Part shown: in pieces, positions 26,479 through 34,985 of the stretch
Layout: every line of letters starts with the position of its first letter
Numbering within the stretch: position 1 is the stretch's first letter
Origin: Brasilonema angustatum HA4187-MV1
Lineage (GTDB): Bacteria > Cyanobacteriota > Cyanobacteriia > Cyanobacteriales > Nostocaceae
Direction of reading: 5' to 3'
DNA: 64,000 bases
NCBI GenBank assembly: GCA_019359695.1
Contig: JAHHGV010000018.1
Location: 90,668 to 154,667 of the forward strand
The notes under the pieces: model-generated
Database searches by the model: none
What the model saw: the letters and a program-made list of their open reading frames with translations, nothing else
Told to the model about the DNA's origin: nothing
Made by a program: the position numbers and the translations under genes

Positions 26479-27822
26479 TCAGTGGCGAGTGTATGGAAGC
26501 TCAAAGTGAGTTTTGAGTTTCTGAGCAGCAACTGCTATACCAACTGCCAGAAGAGAAGCTGAAATTTCCACAACTTGCATCCACCCGTCGGCACATATTG
26601 CTAAAGCTGCAAAGGCGATCGCCACACCCACACTAATTTGTTTGACTCGATTTGTCGTCTGATATGCACTAGAGCAAGAACTACACACTTGTGTATGTTG
26701 CGAGAACCTGTCTAGTGGCGGTGGGTTTAAACAATTCCCATCACTGCTGACATTTTTTGAGGTGGAGTAGCCCTGATAGTAGGGTAAAGATGATCCAAAT
26801 TTATCCAACCACTTGTAGTACTCTACGACAAATGTGTCACAAGTTTTCAGGGGCAAAAACACTTGTTTCAAGCTTTGTCCCAACCGCTCAATTTGTGTCT
26901 TTTGCCCAATAATAAGTGGCAAATCTTCTTCCAATACTCTGTTGCGAAGCATATGATCTAGCCACCGGGGCGTCAGCTTGAATTTCCACGTCTTAAAGTT
27001 ATTATAATTTCTGACCAAAATCCGGCATCGACCCTTACCCAAAGGTATCGAATAAAAAGCGACTCCCCCAGCCACACCTCGCTGCGGAACACTAAATTTG
27101 TAAATCACGAAGTTGGGAGCAATGAAATCTAGTTGTGACCAAGGTAGATTGGGTTTGCTCATTCCTCGCAACCTTCCTCGAATTCCTCTACTAGAATTTT
27201 CCAGCACTTCCATTTCCGATGGCTTGGCATTTTCTCGCTGACCTAAAGTGCCATCATGGCTAATGTGAACATGAGCTGGATCCATGATGTTCTCAATAAA
27301 ATAGAATTGGTCATAAGGCAGGTCACGCATAACGTCTGTGGTGACAAACTCTGGCTTGTCCAACTCCTCTATTGTTGGGATCTTCTCATCAGCAGCTGCT
27401 TCACCAACTCCTGCCCACATCCAAACCATACCTTGGCGTTCCACAACCTTGAAAGATTGCACGCAAGCATTTGCAGGAATTTTGGCATCTGTAGCTAACT
27501 GGGGAATATGCAGACATTGACCATCACTACCAAATTGCCACCCGTGGTACAAGCACTCGATTTTTCCGTCAGTTATCTGTCCATCCGAGAGTTTGGCAGC
27601 ACGATGAGGACAGCGATCTACCAGACAGACAAGCTTTTCATCCAAGTCTCTAAATAAAACGAACGGTTCGTCATATAAGGAAAAGCTATAGGGACGGTTT
27701 TTGGGTAAATCTTGCACAAAGCAAACAGGATACCAGCATTCCCTCCAGTTGAACTCTTGATTTTGCTCTGTTTGGAGCGCCGTTTGTCTTGCTTGTTCTT
27801 CTATCTTGGAATCTACTATCAT
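26479..27822 (-). CDS. Rieske non-heme iron oxygenase, pheophorbide a oxygenase-like
   Basis: 447 residues. The N-terminal Rieske [2Fe-2S] domain has Cys71-Pro-His73 (CPHRAAKL) and Cys90-x2-His93 (CLYHGW). The mononuclear iron motif is MDPAHVHISHDG, followed by a PaO-type C-terminal domain. The tail carries two Cys pairs (CSSCSSAY) and two hydrophobic segments (about 390-440), which suggests membrane attachment as in PaO/Tic55/Ptc52-type proteins; CxxC-type redox motifs are known in that group. The substrate in this organism is unknown: chlorophyll derivatives or another aromatic or terpenoid compound are possible. It is divergent from hisS across 320 bases and convergent with the DUF3598 gene. 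Confidence 0.88.
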   Translation of the reverse strand: MIVDSKIEEQARQTALQTEQNQEFNWRECWYPVCFVQDLPKNRPYSFSLYDEPFVLFRDLDEKLVCLVDRCPHRAAKLSDGQITDGKIECLYHGWQFGSDGQCLHIPQLATDAKIPANACVQSFKVVERQGMVWMWAGVGEAAADEKIPTIEELDKPEFVTTDVMRDLPYDQFYFIENIMDPAHVHISHDGTLGQRENAKPSEMEVLENSSRGIRGRLRGMSKPNLPWSQLDFIAPNFVIYKFSVPQRGVAGGVAFYSIPLGKGRCRILVRNYNNFKTWKFKLTPRWLDHMLRNRVLEEDLPLIIGQKTQIERLGQSLKQVFLPLKTCDTFVVEYYKWLDKFGSSLPYYQGYSTSKNVSSDGNCLNPPPLDRFSQHTQVCSSCSSAYQTTNRVKQISVGVAIAFAALAICADGWMQVVEISASLLAVGIAVAAQKLKTHFELPYTRH

Positions 27823-28142
27823 GGATGAATCCTGATTCGGCTACTTATATACTCTGTATTATTTATCTAATTTACATATAGCAAAAGTTAGGTTTTCTTG
27901 GTTGACTTACCTGATTTATTGAGAGTCACAGAAGAACCGAAGAATTTTGCTTCTATCTGTGTGAGACTTATGAAAACTTGAGATTCGGGATGATGAAAAA
28001 TGGCACAATAAAATTGAATTGTTTCATATGTTGAAATTTTATGAGTCATTGGTAAATGCTTATCGGTACTTGATAAGATTTTGAACTATTACCCATTTTA
28101 TTTCTCCAGTCCCAGATTAACTAGAGTTAGCAAGGCAAAGGC
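27823..28142. other. Divergent promoter region of Rieske gene and hisS
   Basis: 320 AT-rich bases with no coding signal, repeat or recognised RNA. It must hold the promoters of the divergent Rieske oxygenase and hisS genes. A GGCAAAGGC-type ribosome-binding sequence precedes hisS. No specific operator was recognised. Confidence 0.5.
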
Positions 28143-29531
28143 ATGGCAAAAAGTGACAAAATAAATTTCTCAACTCCCAGTGGTTTTCCAGAATTTCTTC
28201 CTGGCGAAAAGCGCTTGGAATCGTATTTGCTAGACGCCATCCGGAGAGTTTTTGAAAGCTACGGATTTACACCTATAGAAACTCCCGCAGTGGAACGCTT
28301 GGAAGTTTTGCAAGCGAAGGGGAATCAAGGCGACAATATTATCTATGGTCTTAATCCCATTTTGCCACCAAATCGGCAAGCAGAGAAGGATAAGGCAGGT
28401 GAAACAGGTTCGGAAGCAAGAGCTTTAAAATTTGATCAAACAGTTCCTTTAGCAGCGTATATTGCTCGTCACTTGAATGAATTAAGCTTTCCTTTTGCTC
28501 GCTACCAAATGGATGTGGTATTTCGTGGGGAAAGAGCAAAAGATGGTCGATTTCGTCAGTTTCGTCAGTGCGATATTGATGTTGTCGGTCGTCGTGAACT
28601 GAGTTTGCTCTATGATGCTCAGATGCCTGCTATTATTACTGAGATATTTGATGCAATTAATATTGGTGATTTTCTGATTCGCATCAATAATCGTAAAATT
28701 CTCACTGGTTTCTTTAAGTCCGTAGGAATTCCAGAAGACAAAATTAAATCTTGTATTGGAATTATTGATACTTTGGATAAAGTCGGTGAGAACAAGGTAA
28801 AGCAGGAGTTAGTAAAAGAGGGAGTGTTAGCAGATACAACTCAAAAAATCATCGACTTTATTCATATTAATGGCACTGTAGATGAAGTTCTAGATAAACT
28901 CAAGTACCTGGCTCAATCAACACCAGAAGCTGAGGAATTTAGTCTGGGAGTGACAGAGTTAGAAACAGTTATTTCTGGAGTTCGCAATCTTGGAGTTCCA
29001 GAAAATCGTTTCTGTATTGACTTATCCATTGCTCGCGGTCTGAATTATTATACCGGTACAGTGTACGAAACAACCCTCATAGGACATGAAGCTTTGGGCA
29101 GCATTTGTTCTGGTGGTCGCTATGAAGAATTAGTGGGGATGTTTTTGGATGAGAAAATGCCAGGAGTCGGCATTTCTATTGGCTTAACTCGCTTAATTAG
29201 TCGGTTGATCAAAGCTGGTATTCTCAGTACCTTCGCGGCTACTCCAGCGCAAGTTATGGTAGTGAATATGCAAAATGATTTGATGCCTGTTTATTTAAAT
29301 GTGTCGCAAAAACTGCGTCAAGCTAAAATTAATGTTGTCACGAATTTTGAACAGCGACCATTAGGCAAGCAATTTCAGTTAGCTGAAAAACAAGGAATTC
29401 CATTTTGTGTGATAATTGGTACTGAAGAAGCAGCAGCGCAAAAGGCGTCTCTCAAAGATTTGAGAACACGTGAGCAGGTGGAAGTCGCGCTGGAAGATTT
29501 GGCTCAGGAAATTAAAAGAAGACTGGCGTAA
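28143..29531 (+). CDS. hisS: Histidyl-tRNA synthetase
   Basis: A 462-residue class II synthetase charging tRNA-His. Motifs: FETP-like ESYGFTPIETPAVERLEVL, DQTVPLAAYIARH, FPFARYQMDVVFRGERAKDGRFRQFRQCDID (motif 2), the histidine-specific RGLNYYTGTVYE and GGRYEELVGMF, motif 3 GVGISIGLTRL, and an anticodon-binding domain from about 370. The N-terminus (NFSTPSGFPEFLPGEKR) is the version I recall in Nostocales. It is a housekeeping gene within a stretch of accessory enzymes, followed by nested palindromic repeats. Confidence 0.96.
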   Translation: MAKSDKINFSTPSGFPEFLPGEKRLESYLLDAIRRVFESYGFTPIETPAVERLEVLQAKGNQGDNIIYGLNPILPPNRQAEKDKAGETGSEARALKFDQTVPLAAYIARHLNELSFPFARYQMDVVFRGERAKDGRFRQFRQCDIDVVGRRELSLLYDAQMPAIITEIFDAINIGDFLIRINNRKILTGFFKSVGIPEDKIKSCIGIIDTLDKVGENKVKQELVKEGVLADTTQKIIDFIHINGTVDEVLDKLKYLAQSTPEAEEFSLGVTELETVISGVRNLGVPENRFCIDLSIARGLNYYTGTVYETTLIGHEALGSICSGGRYEELVGMFLDEKMPGVGISIGLTRLISRLIKAGILSTFAATPAQVMVVNMQNDLMPVYLNVSQKLRQAKINVVTNFEQRPLGKQFQLAEKQGIPFCVIIGTEEAAAQKASLKDLRTREQVEVALEDLAQEIKRRLA

Positions 29532-29540
29532 TTCCTCGTA

Positions 29541-29673
29541 TTCCTCGTTCCCAGGTTCTACCTGGGAATGCCTACAGGGAGGCTCTGCCTCCTAAAATAT
29601 ACTACTAAATATACTAGAGGCAGAGCCTCTGACAAGGCGTTACCAGGCTGAACCTGGTAACGAGATGAATTCC
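29541..29673. repeat. Nested palindromic repeats after hisS
   Basis: Several hairpins follow one another: CCAGGTTCTACCTGG, GGAGGCTCTGCCTCC, GAGGCAGAGCCTC and ACCAGGCTGAACCTGGT. The outer CTCGTTCC...TAACGAG parts are the common cyanobacterial 'CCTCGTTCCCAGG' repeat, found again, truncated, at 30649-30677. It may also terminate hisS. Confidence 0.75.
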
Positions 29674-29693
29674 TAAATTTATCAGGGGGGGAT

Positions 29694-30518
29694 ATGAATA
29701 AACCAATCAAGCGAGCTTTTTTAGACACCGAAGACGGGCAGATTCTTTACCGCATAGGTGGTGAAGGAAGTCCTCTGCTTTTACTACATCAAAAACCAAT
29801 GAGTAGTAACGAATATCGAGAGTTAATGCCTATTTTGGCAAAAAATCGATGTGTCATTGCTATGGACTTTCTGGGTTATGGTGATTCAGATAAACCCCCC
29901 AAAATGTATTCAATTGAGGACTACGCTAAAACTGTCATCTTGCTTTTAGACGAATTAGGCATAAAAAGCACAAGCATCTTGGGACACCTAACAGGTGCTT
30001 TTGTAGCAGGAGAGGTTGCAGTAGAATATCCGGAACGAGTCGAAAAACTTGTCTTATCTGATCCCATTGTCTTAGGTGAAGAAGGAAAAGCAGCCCTATT
30101 ACAGCAATTTTCAGAAGGTTTTCAAATAAAAACTGACGGTTCCCACCTGATGGAAAGATGGGCAGTCCGTGCAAAGTATGTAGAATCTGATGAATTAAAT
30201 CATATGTTAGTTTTAGATGATTTAAAAGGCTTTGGCTATCCTTTATATGCCGTTTGGGCTGTAGCAAACTACTGTTTAAAGACGCAAGAAAGATTTCAAA
30301 AAATAAAATGTCCCTCCCTAATTCTATGGGGAACTGAAGGTATAAAAAAGTTGGAACGGTTGGGTTTAGTAAATGCAGACAATCACCATTTGATTTTAAC
30401 AGCAATTCCTCATGGAAAAGTGGTTGATATTGAAGGCGGAACTACATACATGATGCTCCAGAGATTTGAAGAAATATCGAAGATAGTCATCGATTTTTTA
30501 GAAGACAAAAGTTTTTAA
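29694..30518 (+). CDS. Alpha/beta hydrolase-fold protein, first of a tandem pair
   Basis: 274 residues with the alpha/beta hydrolase layout: LLLLHQKPMSSNEYRELMPIL, MDFLGYGDSDKPP, ILGHLTGAFVAGEVAVEYPERV, a cap region, and CPSLILWGTEG near the acid position. At the nucleophile elbow the usual G-x-S-x-G reads G-H-L-T-G, so the catalytic Ser is replaced by Leu. It is clearly a paralogue of the gene at 30722 (same KRAFLDTEDGQI start, GDSDKPP, DGSHLMERW and GYPLYAVWAVANYC). A purine-rich GGGGGGAT precedes the ATG. It may be a degenerate or non-catalytic copy, or use another residue. Substrate unknown. Confidence 0.85.
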   Translation: MNKPIKRAFLDTEDGQILYRIGGEGSPLLLLHQKPMSSNEYRELMPILAKNRCVIAMDFLGYGDSDKPPKMYSIEDYAKTVILLLDELGIKSTSILGHLTGAFVAGEVAVEYPERVEKLVLSDPIVLGEEGKAALLQQFSEGFQIKTDGSHLMERWAVRAKYVESDELNHMLVLDDLKGFGYPLYAVWAVANYCLKTQERFQKIKCPSLILWGTEGIKKLERLGLVNADNHHLILTAIPHGKVVDIEGGTTYMMLQRFEEISKIVIDFLEDKSF

Positions 30519-30542
30519 AACTATAGAATTGTCAAAAACATT

Positions 30543-30680
30543 ATGGCAAGAAAGCACATGGAGTTTATTCAATCAGGGGATGTCGAGCAGATATCTTGGG
30601 TTGTGAATGATCTTTTGGAAGGCGCTCATACTCGGATTCTGAGCTTCCTCGTTCCCAGGCTGAGCCTGATAACGAGATAA
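30543..30680 (+). pseudogene. Truncated 45-codon reading frame of unknown origin
   Basis: ATG at 30543 opens MARKHMEFIQSGDVEQISWV followed by NDLLEGAHTR, which looks like the start of a conserved protein, possibly a small cupin-type one. It then runs directly into the CCTCGTTCCCAGG dispersed repeat and stops at 30678-30680. It is probably a gene cut by repeat insertion. It sits between the two tandem alpha/beta hydrolase genes. Confidence 0.4.
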
Positions 30681-30721
30681 AAAGGAGTTTGATATTAGTT
30701 TTAAGTTATCAGGAGGGTCAC

Positions 30722-31549
30722 ATGAACAAATCTATCAAGCGAGCATTTTTAGATACTGAAGATGGTCAAATTCACTACAAAATTTGTGGTGAGGGAGAAG
30801 CACTTTTACTACTACATATGAACCCCCGCAGTAGTGATGAATATCGCGAATTAATGCCCATCCTTGCACAAAAGTACCGCGTCATAGCAATGGATTTGAT
30901 GGGCTTTGGTGATTCTGACAAACCCCCTAGATTGTACTCTGTTGCTGACTACGCCAAAACTGTCATTGCTCTCTTGGATGAGTTGAGTATTGAAAAAGTA
31001 AACCTTCTGGGAAACCATACGGGAGCGTTTGTTTCCGGAGAAGTAACAGCAGCTTACCCAGAACGTGTTAACAAACTGATATTGGGCAATGTTGCTGGTT
31101 TTGGTGAAGCTGGAAAAACTGATTTAATGCAGAGATTTGATGAAGGTTTCGTCATTAAAGAAGATGGCTCTCACTTGATGGAAAGATGGTTAGCTCGTTC
31201 TAGATATGTAGGTTCTGCGGAGTTAAATCATCGTTGGGTTTTGGATGATTTAAAATGCTTTGGCTATCCTTTATATGCAGTTTGGGCTGTGGGTAATTAC
31301 TGCATGGAAGCGGCAGAAAGGTTCAGTTTCATCAAATGTCCAACACTCATTTTATGGGGTATTCATGATGTAGAAGAATTTGAAAGATTGGGTTTAGCGC
31401 TAGCAAAAGATCGATTTTTTCTCTCTCAAGCGATTCCCCACGCTAAGGTTGCAGAGTTTCCTGACGGCACAATTTGTATGATGAACCAGATACCTGAGGA
31501 AATCTCACATGTTGTGCTTGAATTTTTGGATGAGACAAGCGTTTCATAA
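30722..31549 (+). CDS. Alpha/beta hydrolase-fold protein, second of a tandem pair
   Basis: 275 residues from ATG 30722, which follows a strong AGGAGG at five-base spacing; the frame is open further upstream but that part is not conserved with the paralogue. Motifs: LLLLHMNPRSSDEYRELMPIL, MDLMGFGDSDKPP, LLGNHTGAFVSGEVTAAYPERV and CPTLILWGIHDVEEFERLGL. The elbow reads G-N-H-T-G, with His where the nucleophilic Ser normally lies; a GxHTGA elbow occurs in some alpha/beta hydrolases of unknown chemistry. It is followed 34 bases later by an MDR oxidoreductase and then an NTF2-like protein on the same strand, likely one operon. Confidence 0.87.
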   Translation: MNKSIKRAFLDTEDGQIHYKICGEGEALLLLHMNPRSSDEYRELMPILAQKYRVIAMDLMGFGDSDKPPRLYSVADYAKTVIALLDELSIEKVNLLGNHTGAFVSGEVTAAYPERVNKLILGNVAGFGEAGKTDLMQRFDEGFVIKEDGSHLMERWLARSRYVGSAELNHRWVLDDLKCFGYPLYAVWAVGNYCMEAAERFSFIKCPTLILWGIHDVEEFERLGLALAKDRFFLSQAIPHAKVAEFPDGTICMMNQIPEEISHVVLEFLDETSVS

Positions 31550-31583
31550 ATGATACAAAAGGTGAAACTCTCAAGCAAAAAAC

Positions 31584-32591
31584 ATGAGTTCAAAAACCTA
31601 CAAAAAACTAGTTGCAAAACAGTTTGCCCAAGATTTCAAATCAGCTATTGAAATCGTAGAACTCCCCATCCCCGAACCTGCACCAGATGAAATTGTCATT
31701 CGCAACAAATTCGCTGGAATCAACGCTGGGTTTGACACTTTACTTTGCCGAGGCGACGTGAGTTACATTAACTTAACTCCTGCCTTTGATTTAGGAGTGG
31801 AAGCGGTGGGAGAAGTCGTCGCAGTAGGAAATCATGTCAAAGATTTCCAAGTTGGTGATGCGATAGTCACTACCGTGCGTGGCGGAGGGTATCGCGAGTA
31901 CCAAGCGATAAATGCCAACTTAGCAATCAAGGTGCGCCAAGCAACGCCAGAGATACTAACCTTGATGCCTACTGGTGTATCAGCAATGGTAGCCTTAGAA
32001 CAAGTGGGAGAGATGAAAAGCCAAGAAGTTGTGTTGGTGACAGCGGCGGCGGGTGGTACCGGACACATTGCGGTACAATTGGCGAAGTTAGCGGGTAATC
32101 ATGTGATTGGTACTTGCGGAACTGATGCAAAGGTAGAGTTATTGGAGGAGTTGGGATGCGATCGCATCATCAACTACCGCACACAAAATCTTAATCAAGT
32201 CCTTAAGCAAGAATATCCCAATGGCGTTAACCTAGTTTTTGAATGTGTGGGTAAACAAGTCTTTGATACTTGTGTGGATAATTTGGCAGTTCGCGGACGT
32301 TTAGTTGTGGTTGGTTTCGTTTCCGAATATGCGAATAATTTAGAACAAGTGACACAAGCGCGAATTTATCACAAGTTGTTTTGGAAAGCGGCTTCGGTGC
32401 GGGGGTTTCTCATGCCTTTGTATAAAGAATATATGACAGAGGCACGCGATCGCCTCTTCAATCTGTTCTACACAAACAAGCTAAAAGTTGCTGTTGACTC
32501 AACTCCATTTCACGGCATAGAATCCATTACTGCTGCTGTCGAATACCTCCTTAGTGGTCAAAATTGTGGCAAAGTCGTCGTTAGATTTTAG
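31584..32591 (+). CDS. MDR-family NAD(P)H-dependent oxidoreductase (quinone reductase/ZADH2-like)
   Basis: 335 residues with the zinc-independent medium-chain dehydrogenase/reductase pattern: an N-terminal GroES-like domain (GINAGFDTLLCRGD, FDLGVEAVGEVVAVG, FQVGDAIVTT) and a Rossmann domain with VTAAAGGTGHIAVQLAKLAG for NADPH binding and CDRIINYR. It lacks the catalytic-zinc Cys/His set. Relatives reduce enones or quinones (prostaglandin reductase 3/ZADH2 type). It lies between an alpha/beta hydrolase and an NTF2-like gene, all on one strand with short gaps, which suggests joint processing of one small molecule. Confidence 0.9.
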   Translation: MSSKTYKKLVAKQFAQDFKSAIEIVELPIPEPAPDEIVIRNKFAGINAGFDTLLCRGDVSYINLTPAFDLGVEAVGEVVAVGNHVKDFQVGDAIVTTVRGGGYREYQAINANLAIKVRQATPEILTLMPTGVSAMVALEQVGEMKSQEVVLVTAAAGGTGHIAVQLAKLAGNHVIGTCGTDAKVELLEELGCDRIINYRTQNLNQVLKQEYPNGVNLVFECVGKQVFDTCVDNLAVRGRLVVVGFVSEYANNLEQVTQARIYHKLFWKAASVRGFLMPLYKEYMTEARDRLFNLFYTNKLKVAVDSTPFHGIESITAAVEYLLSGQNCGKVVVRF

Positions 32592-32629
32592 AAAATAATC
32601 ATATATTTAGCAGTACACAGGAAGTCACA

Positions 32630-33028
32630 ATGACACAACAGTCAGAAAACACTTTAAAAGTTGCTCATCAAGCATTTGAAAATTTACAGCATGGTTTGGC
32701 AACAGGCGAGTGGAACCAGTTGTTGGATATGCTTACAGAAGACTTTAACTTCTGGTTTCCAGTGGGAAAATTTCACGGGTTGAATGTAGGCAAACAAAGA
32801 GCTAAAGAGTTTTTTGAATACGTTTCCCAAGCTTATAGTTCAGGACTGACAGTGACTTCCTTAGACCATGTTACTAGTAATGAGACAACGGTTGTTTTTG
32901 AGTTCCGCGATGAGGGACCGTTCATGGGAGAACTTTACAAAAATCGGATAGCAGTTTCCTTTGATGTGCGGGGAGACAAAATTTGTGGCTATAGAGAATA
33001 TTTTGGCAGTGATGGCAAATCGAATTAG
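32630..33028 (+). CDS. NTF2/SnoaL-like domain protein
   Basis: 132 residues with a cone-shaped NTF2-like fold pattern: an N-terminal helix ending in ENLQHGLATGEWNQLLDMLT, the EDFNFWFPVG strand, GKQRAKEFFEYV, EFRDEGPFMGELYKNRIAVSFD and a GYREYF end. SnoaL/ketosteroid-isomerase-like proteins include isomerases, cyclases and small binding proteins. No catalytic Asp/Tyr set can be assigned with confidence. It is the last gene of the alpha/beta hydrolase-MDR-NTF2 run. A GGAAG-type ribosome-binding site precedes the ATG. Confidence 0.82.
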   Translation: MTQQSENTLKVAHQAFENLQHGLATGEWNQLLDMLTEDFNFWFPVGKFHGLNVGKQRAKEFFEYVSQAYSSGLTVTSLDHVTSNETTVVFEFRDEGPFMGELYKNRIAVSFDVRGDKICGYREYFGSDGKSN

Positions 33029-33049
33029 GTCAGACTACGTTAATTTTCG

Positions 33050-33514
33050 TTAATTTTTCTCAGCATTTTTTTGATTCAATTCTCTGCACTTTGCTTCTGC
33101 AGCTTGATAAGCCTCTAAGTAATCCTTAGCACCCAACATAATATTTCCGTAATACTCGTAAGGTGGATCACCATAGATTGGCAATGGATCATCTTCTGGA
33201 TAATCTTCTTTAGATTCTTCTATGATTGCTTTTAGTTCTTTTACGGTTAGCCGTTGTGCTGTAAAGTACCAAAGTTCTTGAGGATTTTTATTCAGGTACG
33301 CTAATGTTGGATCAACAATACAATCTTCCAGTTCTATCCAACCGTGTTCAGTCGGTTTGTGTGGTTTGCCAGCAAAAGCTAAAAAGCCTTGTACGTATAA
33401 TGCTCCCTCAGTCCGTAATGCTGCTTTGTAAGCATTATCAAATGGAGCTTTAGGTTTGCTTTTTACGCGTTGGGCAATATCGAGAGAAAGTGCTTCATTC
33501 AATGGTTTATTCAT
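33050..33514 (-). CDS. Hypothetical protein
   Basis: 154 residues, no confident family. The middle part (ALYVQGFLAF, EHGWIELEDCIVDPTL) resembles the His-Asp portion of small cysteine-peptidase or transglutaminase-like proteins in which a His in 'HGW' and an Asp in 'VDPT' are conserved. No clear nucleophilic Cys precedes it. The C-terminal 40 residues form a charged helix (AKDYLEAYQAAEAKCRELNQ). It has a complete start and stop, lies convergent with the NTF2-like gene and has no obvious partner. It is probably a real gene because composition and codon use match its neighbours. Confidence 0.65.
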   Translation of the reverse strand: MNKPLNEALSLDIAQRVKSKPKAPFDNAYKAALRTEGALYVQGFLAFAGKPHKPTEHGWIELEDCIVDPTLAYLNKNPQELWYFTAQRLTVKELKAIIEESKEDYPEDDPLPIYGDPPYEYYGNIMLGAKDYLEAYQAAEAKCRELNQKNAEKN

Positions 33515-34147
33515 CGACAGCGAGCATTAAGCAGCGACTCTAACATACTATCACTTGTAAATCCCTTGACCAAATGAATCATAGCGATTTTTAATTGGGT
33601 GCAATACAGTAGAGAGCTTACACGTAATATCTCTACACACCTTTGTGTGTTTGAACATTGAACAAATGAGAATTATTTAAAATCTGTTCAACTCTCAGAA
33701 AAGCTTAATTGATATCGGCTCATATAACAGTTCTATTGGATTTCTAAATATTAACCGCCCTTGGCGACACGCGAGTGCGTTCTTTGAGTGCGACGAGTGC
33801 GTGTCCGCAGGATATAGACGCCTCCTCCGGCTAGGACGCCAAGAAACACCAGAGATAAAAGAGTTTCACGTTAGCGTAGCGTGCCGTAGGCATACGCGAG
33901 TGCGGGCAAGTTAGGACAAATCAATTAGGATTGCTATAGCGAACTGCTTTGTTATCATTGTGATCAATTAGCTAATATAGCAGTCCTAAATGAAATTGTA
34001 AATTGTCTCATGAGGGCTCTTAACAGGGAACAGGGAACGCGTAACAGGGATTGTTTATAAATGATTTAGGATTGCTATATTAGCAGTAGCATATATTTTC
34101 TTGAACACTTATAAACTTTACATAGTTTTTATTATTGGTAAAATCAG
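33515..34147. other. Repeat-rich intergenic region
   Basis: About 630 bases with no supported gene. 33757-33905 is GC-rich palindromic repeat (GAGTGCG, GCGTAGCGTGCCGTAGGC, CCTCCTCCGGCTAGG units). A 114-bp inverted-repeat element (33971-34084) follows, with a GGGAACAGGGAAC array inside it. The last 60 bases are AT-rich and probably carry the promoter of the GrpE-like gene. Confidence 0.6.
33971..34084. mobile_element. Putative MITE with 21-bp inverted repeats
   Basis: The 21-base arms 33971-33991 and 34064-34084 are reverse complements with one mismatch; the core is TAGCAGTCCTAAAT versus ATTTAGGATTGCTA. The inner TA dinucleotides fit an IS630/mariner-type element. A related ATTAGGATTGCTATAG arm occurs at 33926-33941. 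Confidence 0.55.
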
Positions 34148-34789
34148 ATGAGCTTCAGTCATAATAACAATAAAGATTTTCAAGAATTAGAGAAAGGTTT
34201 ACAGAAATTACTCAATGAAAATTTACAGATTTTTTTAGATAGTATGTTGAAAAATAATATAGAGAAATATATTAAAGAATCTTTAGATGAATATGTATCA
34301 GAGCAAAGAAAAATACAACGTGCCTCTTACACAAATACTAACGCAATTCTAGATAATACTGCTACCATTAAAAATTTAGATGAAAAACTTGAACAAACGA
34401 TGGCAGAACTGGACGAGTTGAAAAAATCTGTGGAAAACATGCTTATGGAGCAGCGTCAGAAGAATGGGGAACTGCAACGAAAAATTAATAATTGGGAACA
34501 GTCAGCAATAGAGTTTCTTAGGCTATTAGAAAGGGCAGTTGATTACGAGAAAGATGAGAATAGAGTGATAATAAATAGAATATTAGATTGTTATAATGAG
34601 AGTTTTCTAAATTTAGGAATAGAGCGTATTATTCCACAACAAAAAGAATCGCTTTTGGAAAGATTTCATGAGGCAATCGATGAAGAAGAATCAGATATAG
34701 TACCAGGTAATATCGTTAGATGTATAAGTTGGGGTTACAGAATTGGTGAGAAAGTTCTTGAGAAAGCAAAGGTTATTGTAGCAAAATAA
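34148..34789 (+). CDS. GrpE-like coiled-coil protein (atypical nucleotide-exchange factor)
   Basis: 213 residues. The N-terminal two-thirds is a charged helical/coiled-coil stretch (about 10-130). The C-terminal part (LNLGIERIIPQQKESLLERF, HEAIDEEESDIVPGNIVRCI, SWGYRIGEKVLEKAKVIVAK) follows the beta-wing pattern of GrpE (HEAV..., G-I, GY, R/K-V-L-x-A-x-V). Ordinary GrpE proteins have GMxxFDPxxHEA before this, which is missing, so it is a divergent member. It precedes an Hsp70-like gene by 196 bases and a J-TPR gene, giving a complete but unusual chaperone set. The likely role is ADP release from that Hsp70. Confidence 0.72.
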   Translation: MSFSHNNNKDFQELEKGLQKLLNENLQIFLDSMLKNNIEKYIKESLDEYVSEQRKIQRASYTNTNAILDNTATIKNLDEKLEQTMAELDELKKSVENMLMEQRQKNGELQRKINNWEQSAIEFLRLLERAVDYEKDENRVIINRILDCYNESFLNLGIERIIPQQKESLLERFHEAIDEEESDIVPGNIVRCISWGYRIGEKVLEKAKVIVAK

Positions 34790-34985
34790 CTAGTACCCTA
34801 ACAGTAAAATTAAAAAACTCAAAATATGTTCTCCGGAGCGGTTTTGCGTGAGCATCTGTAACTTTTGTGCAGAAATTACAAAAAGATGAAAATAGCATAA
34901 GCAAATTTCCTAGATATTGACTATATGCACTGATTTTAGTATAACAGCTTAGGAATTTTACAGTGAGAAAGGAATCCGTTAGGCA

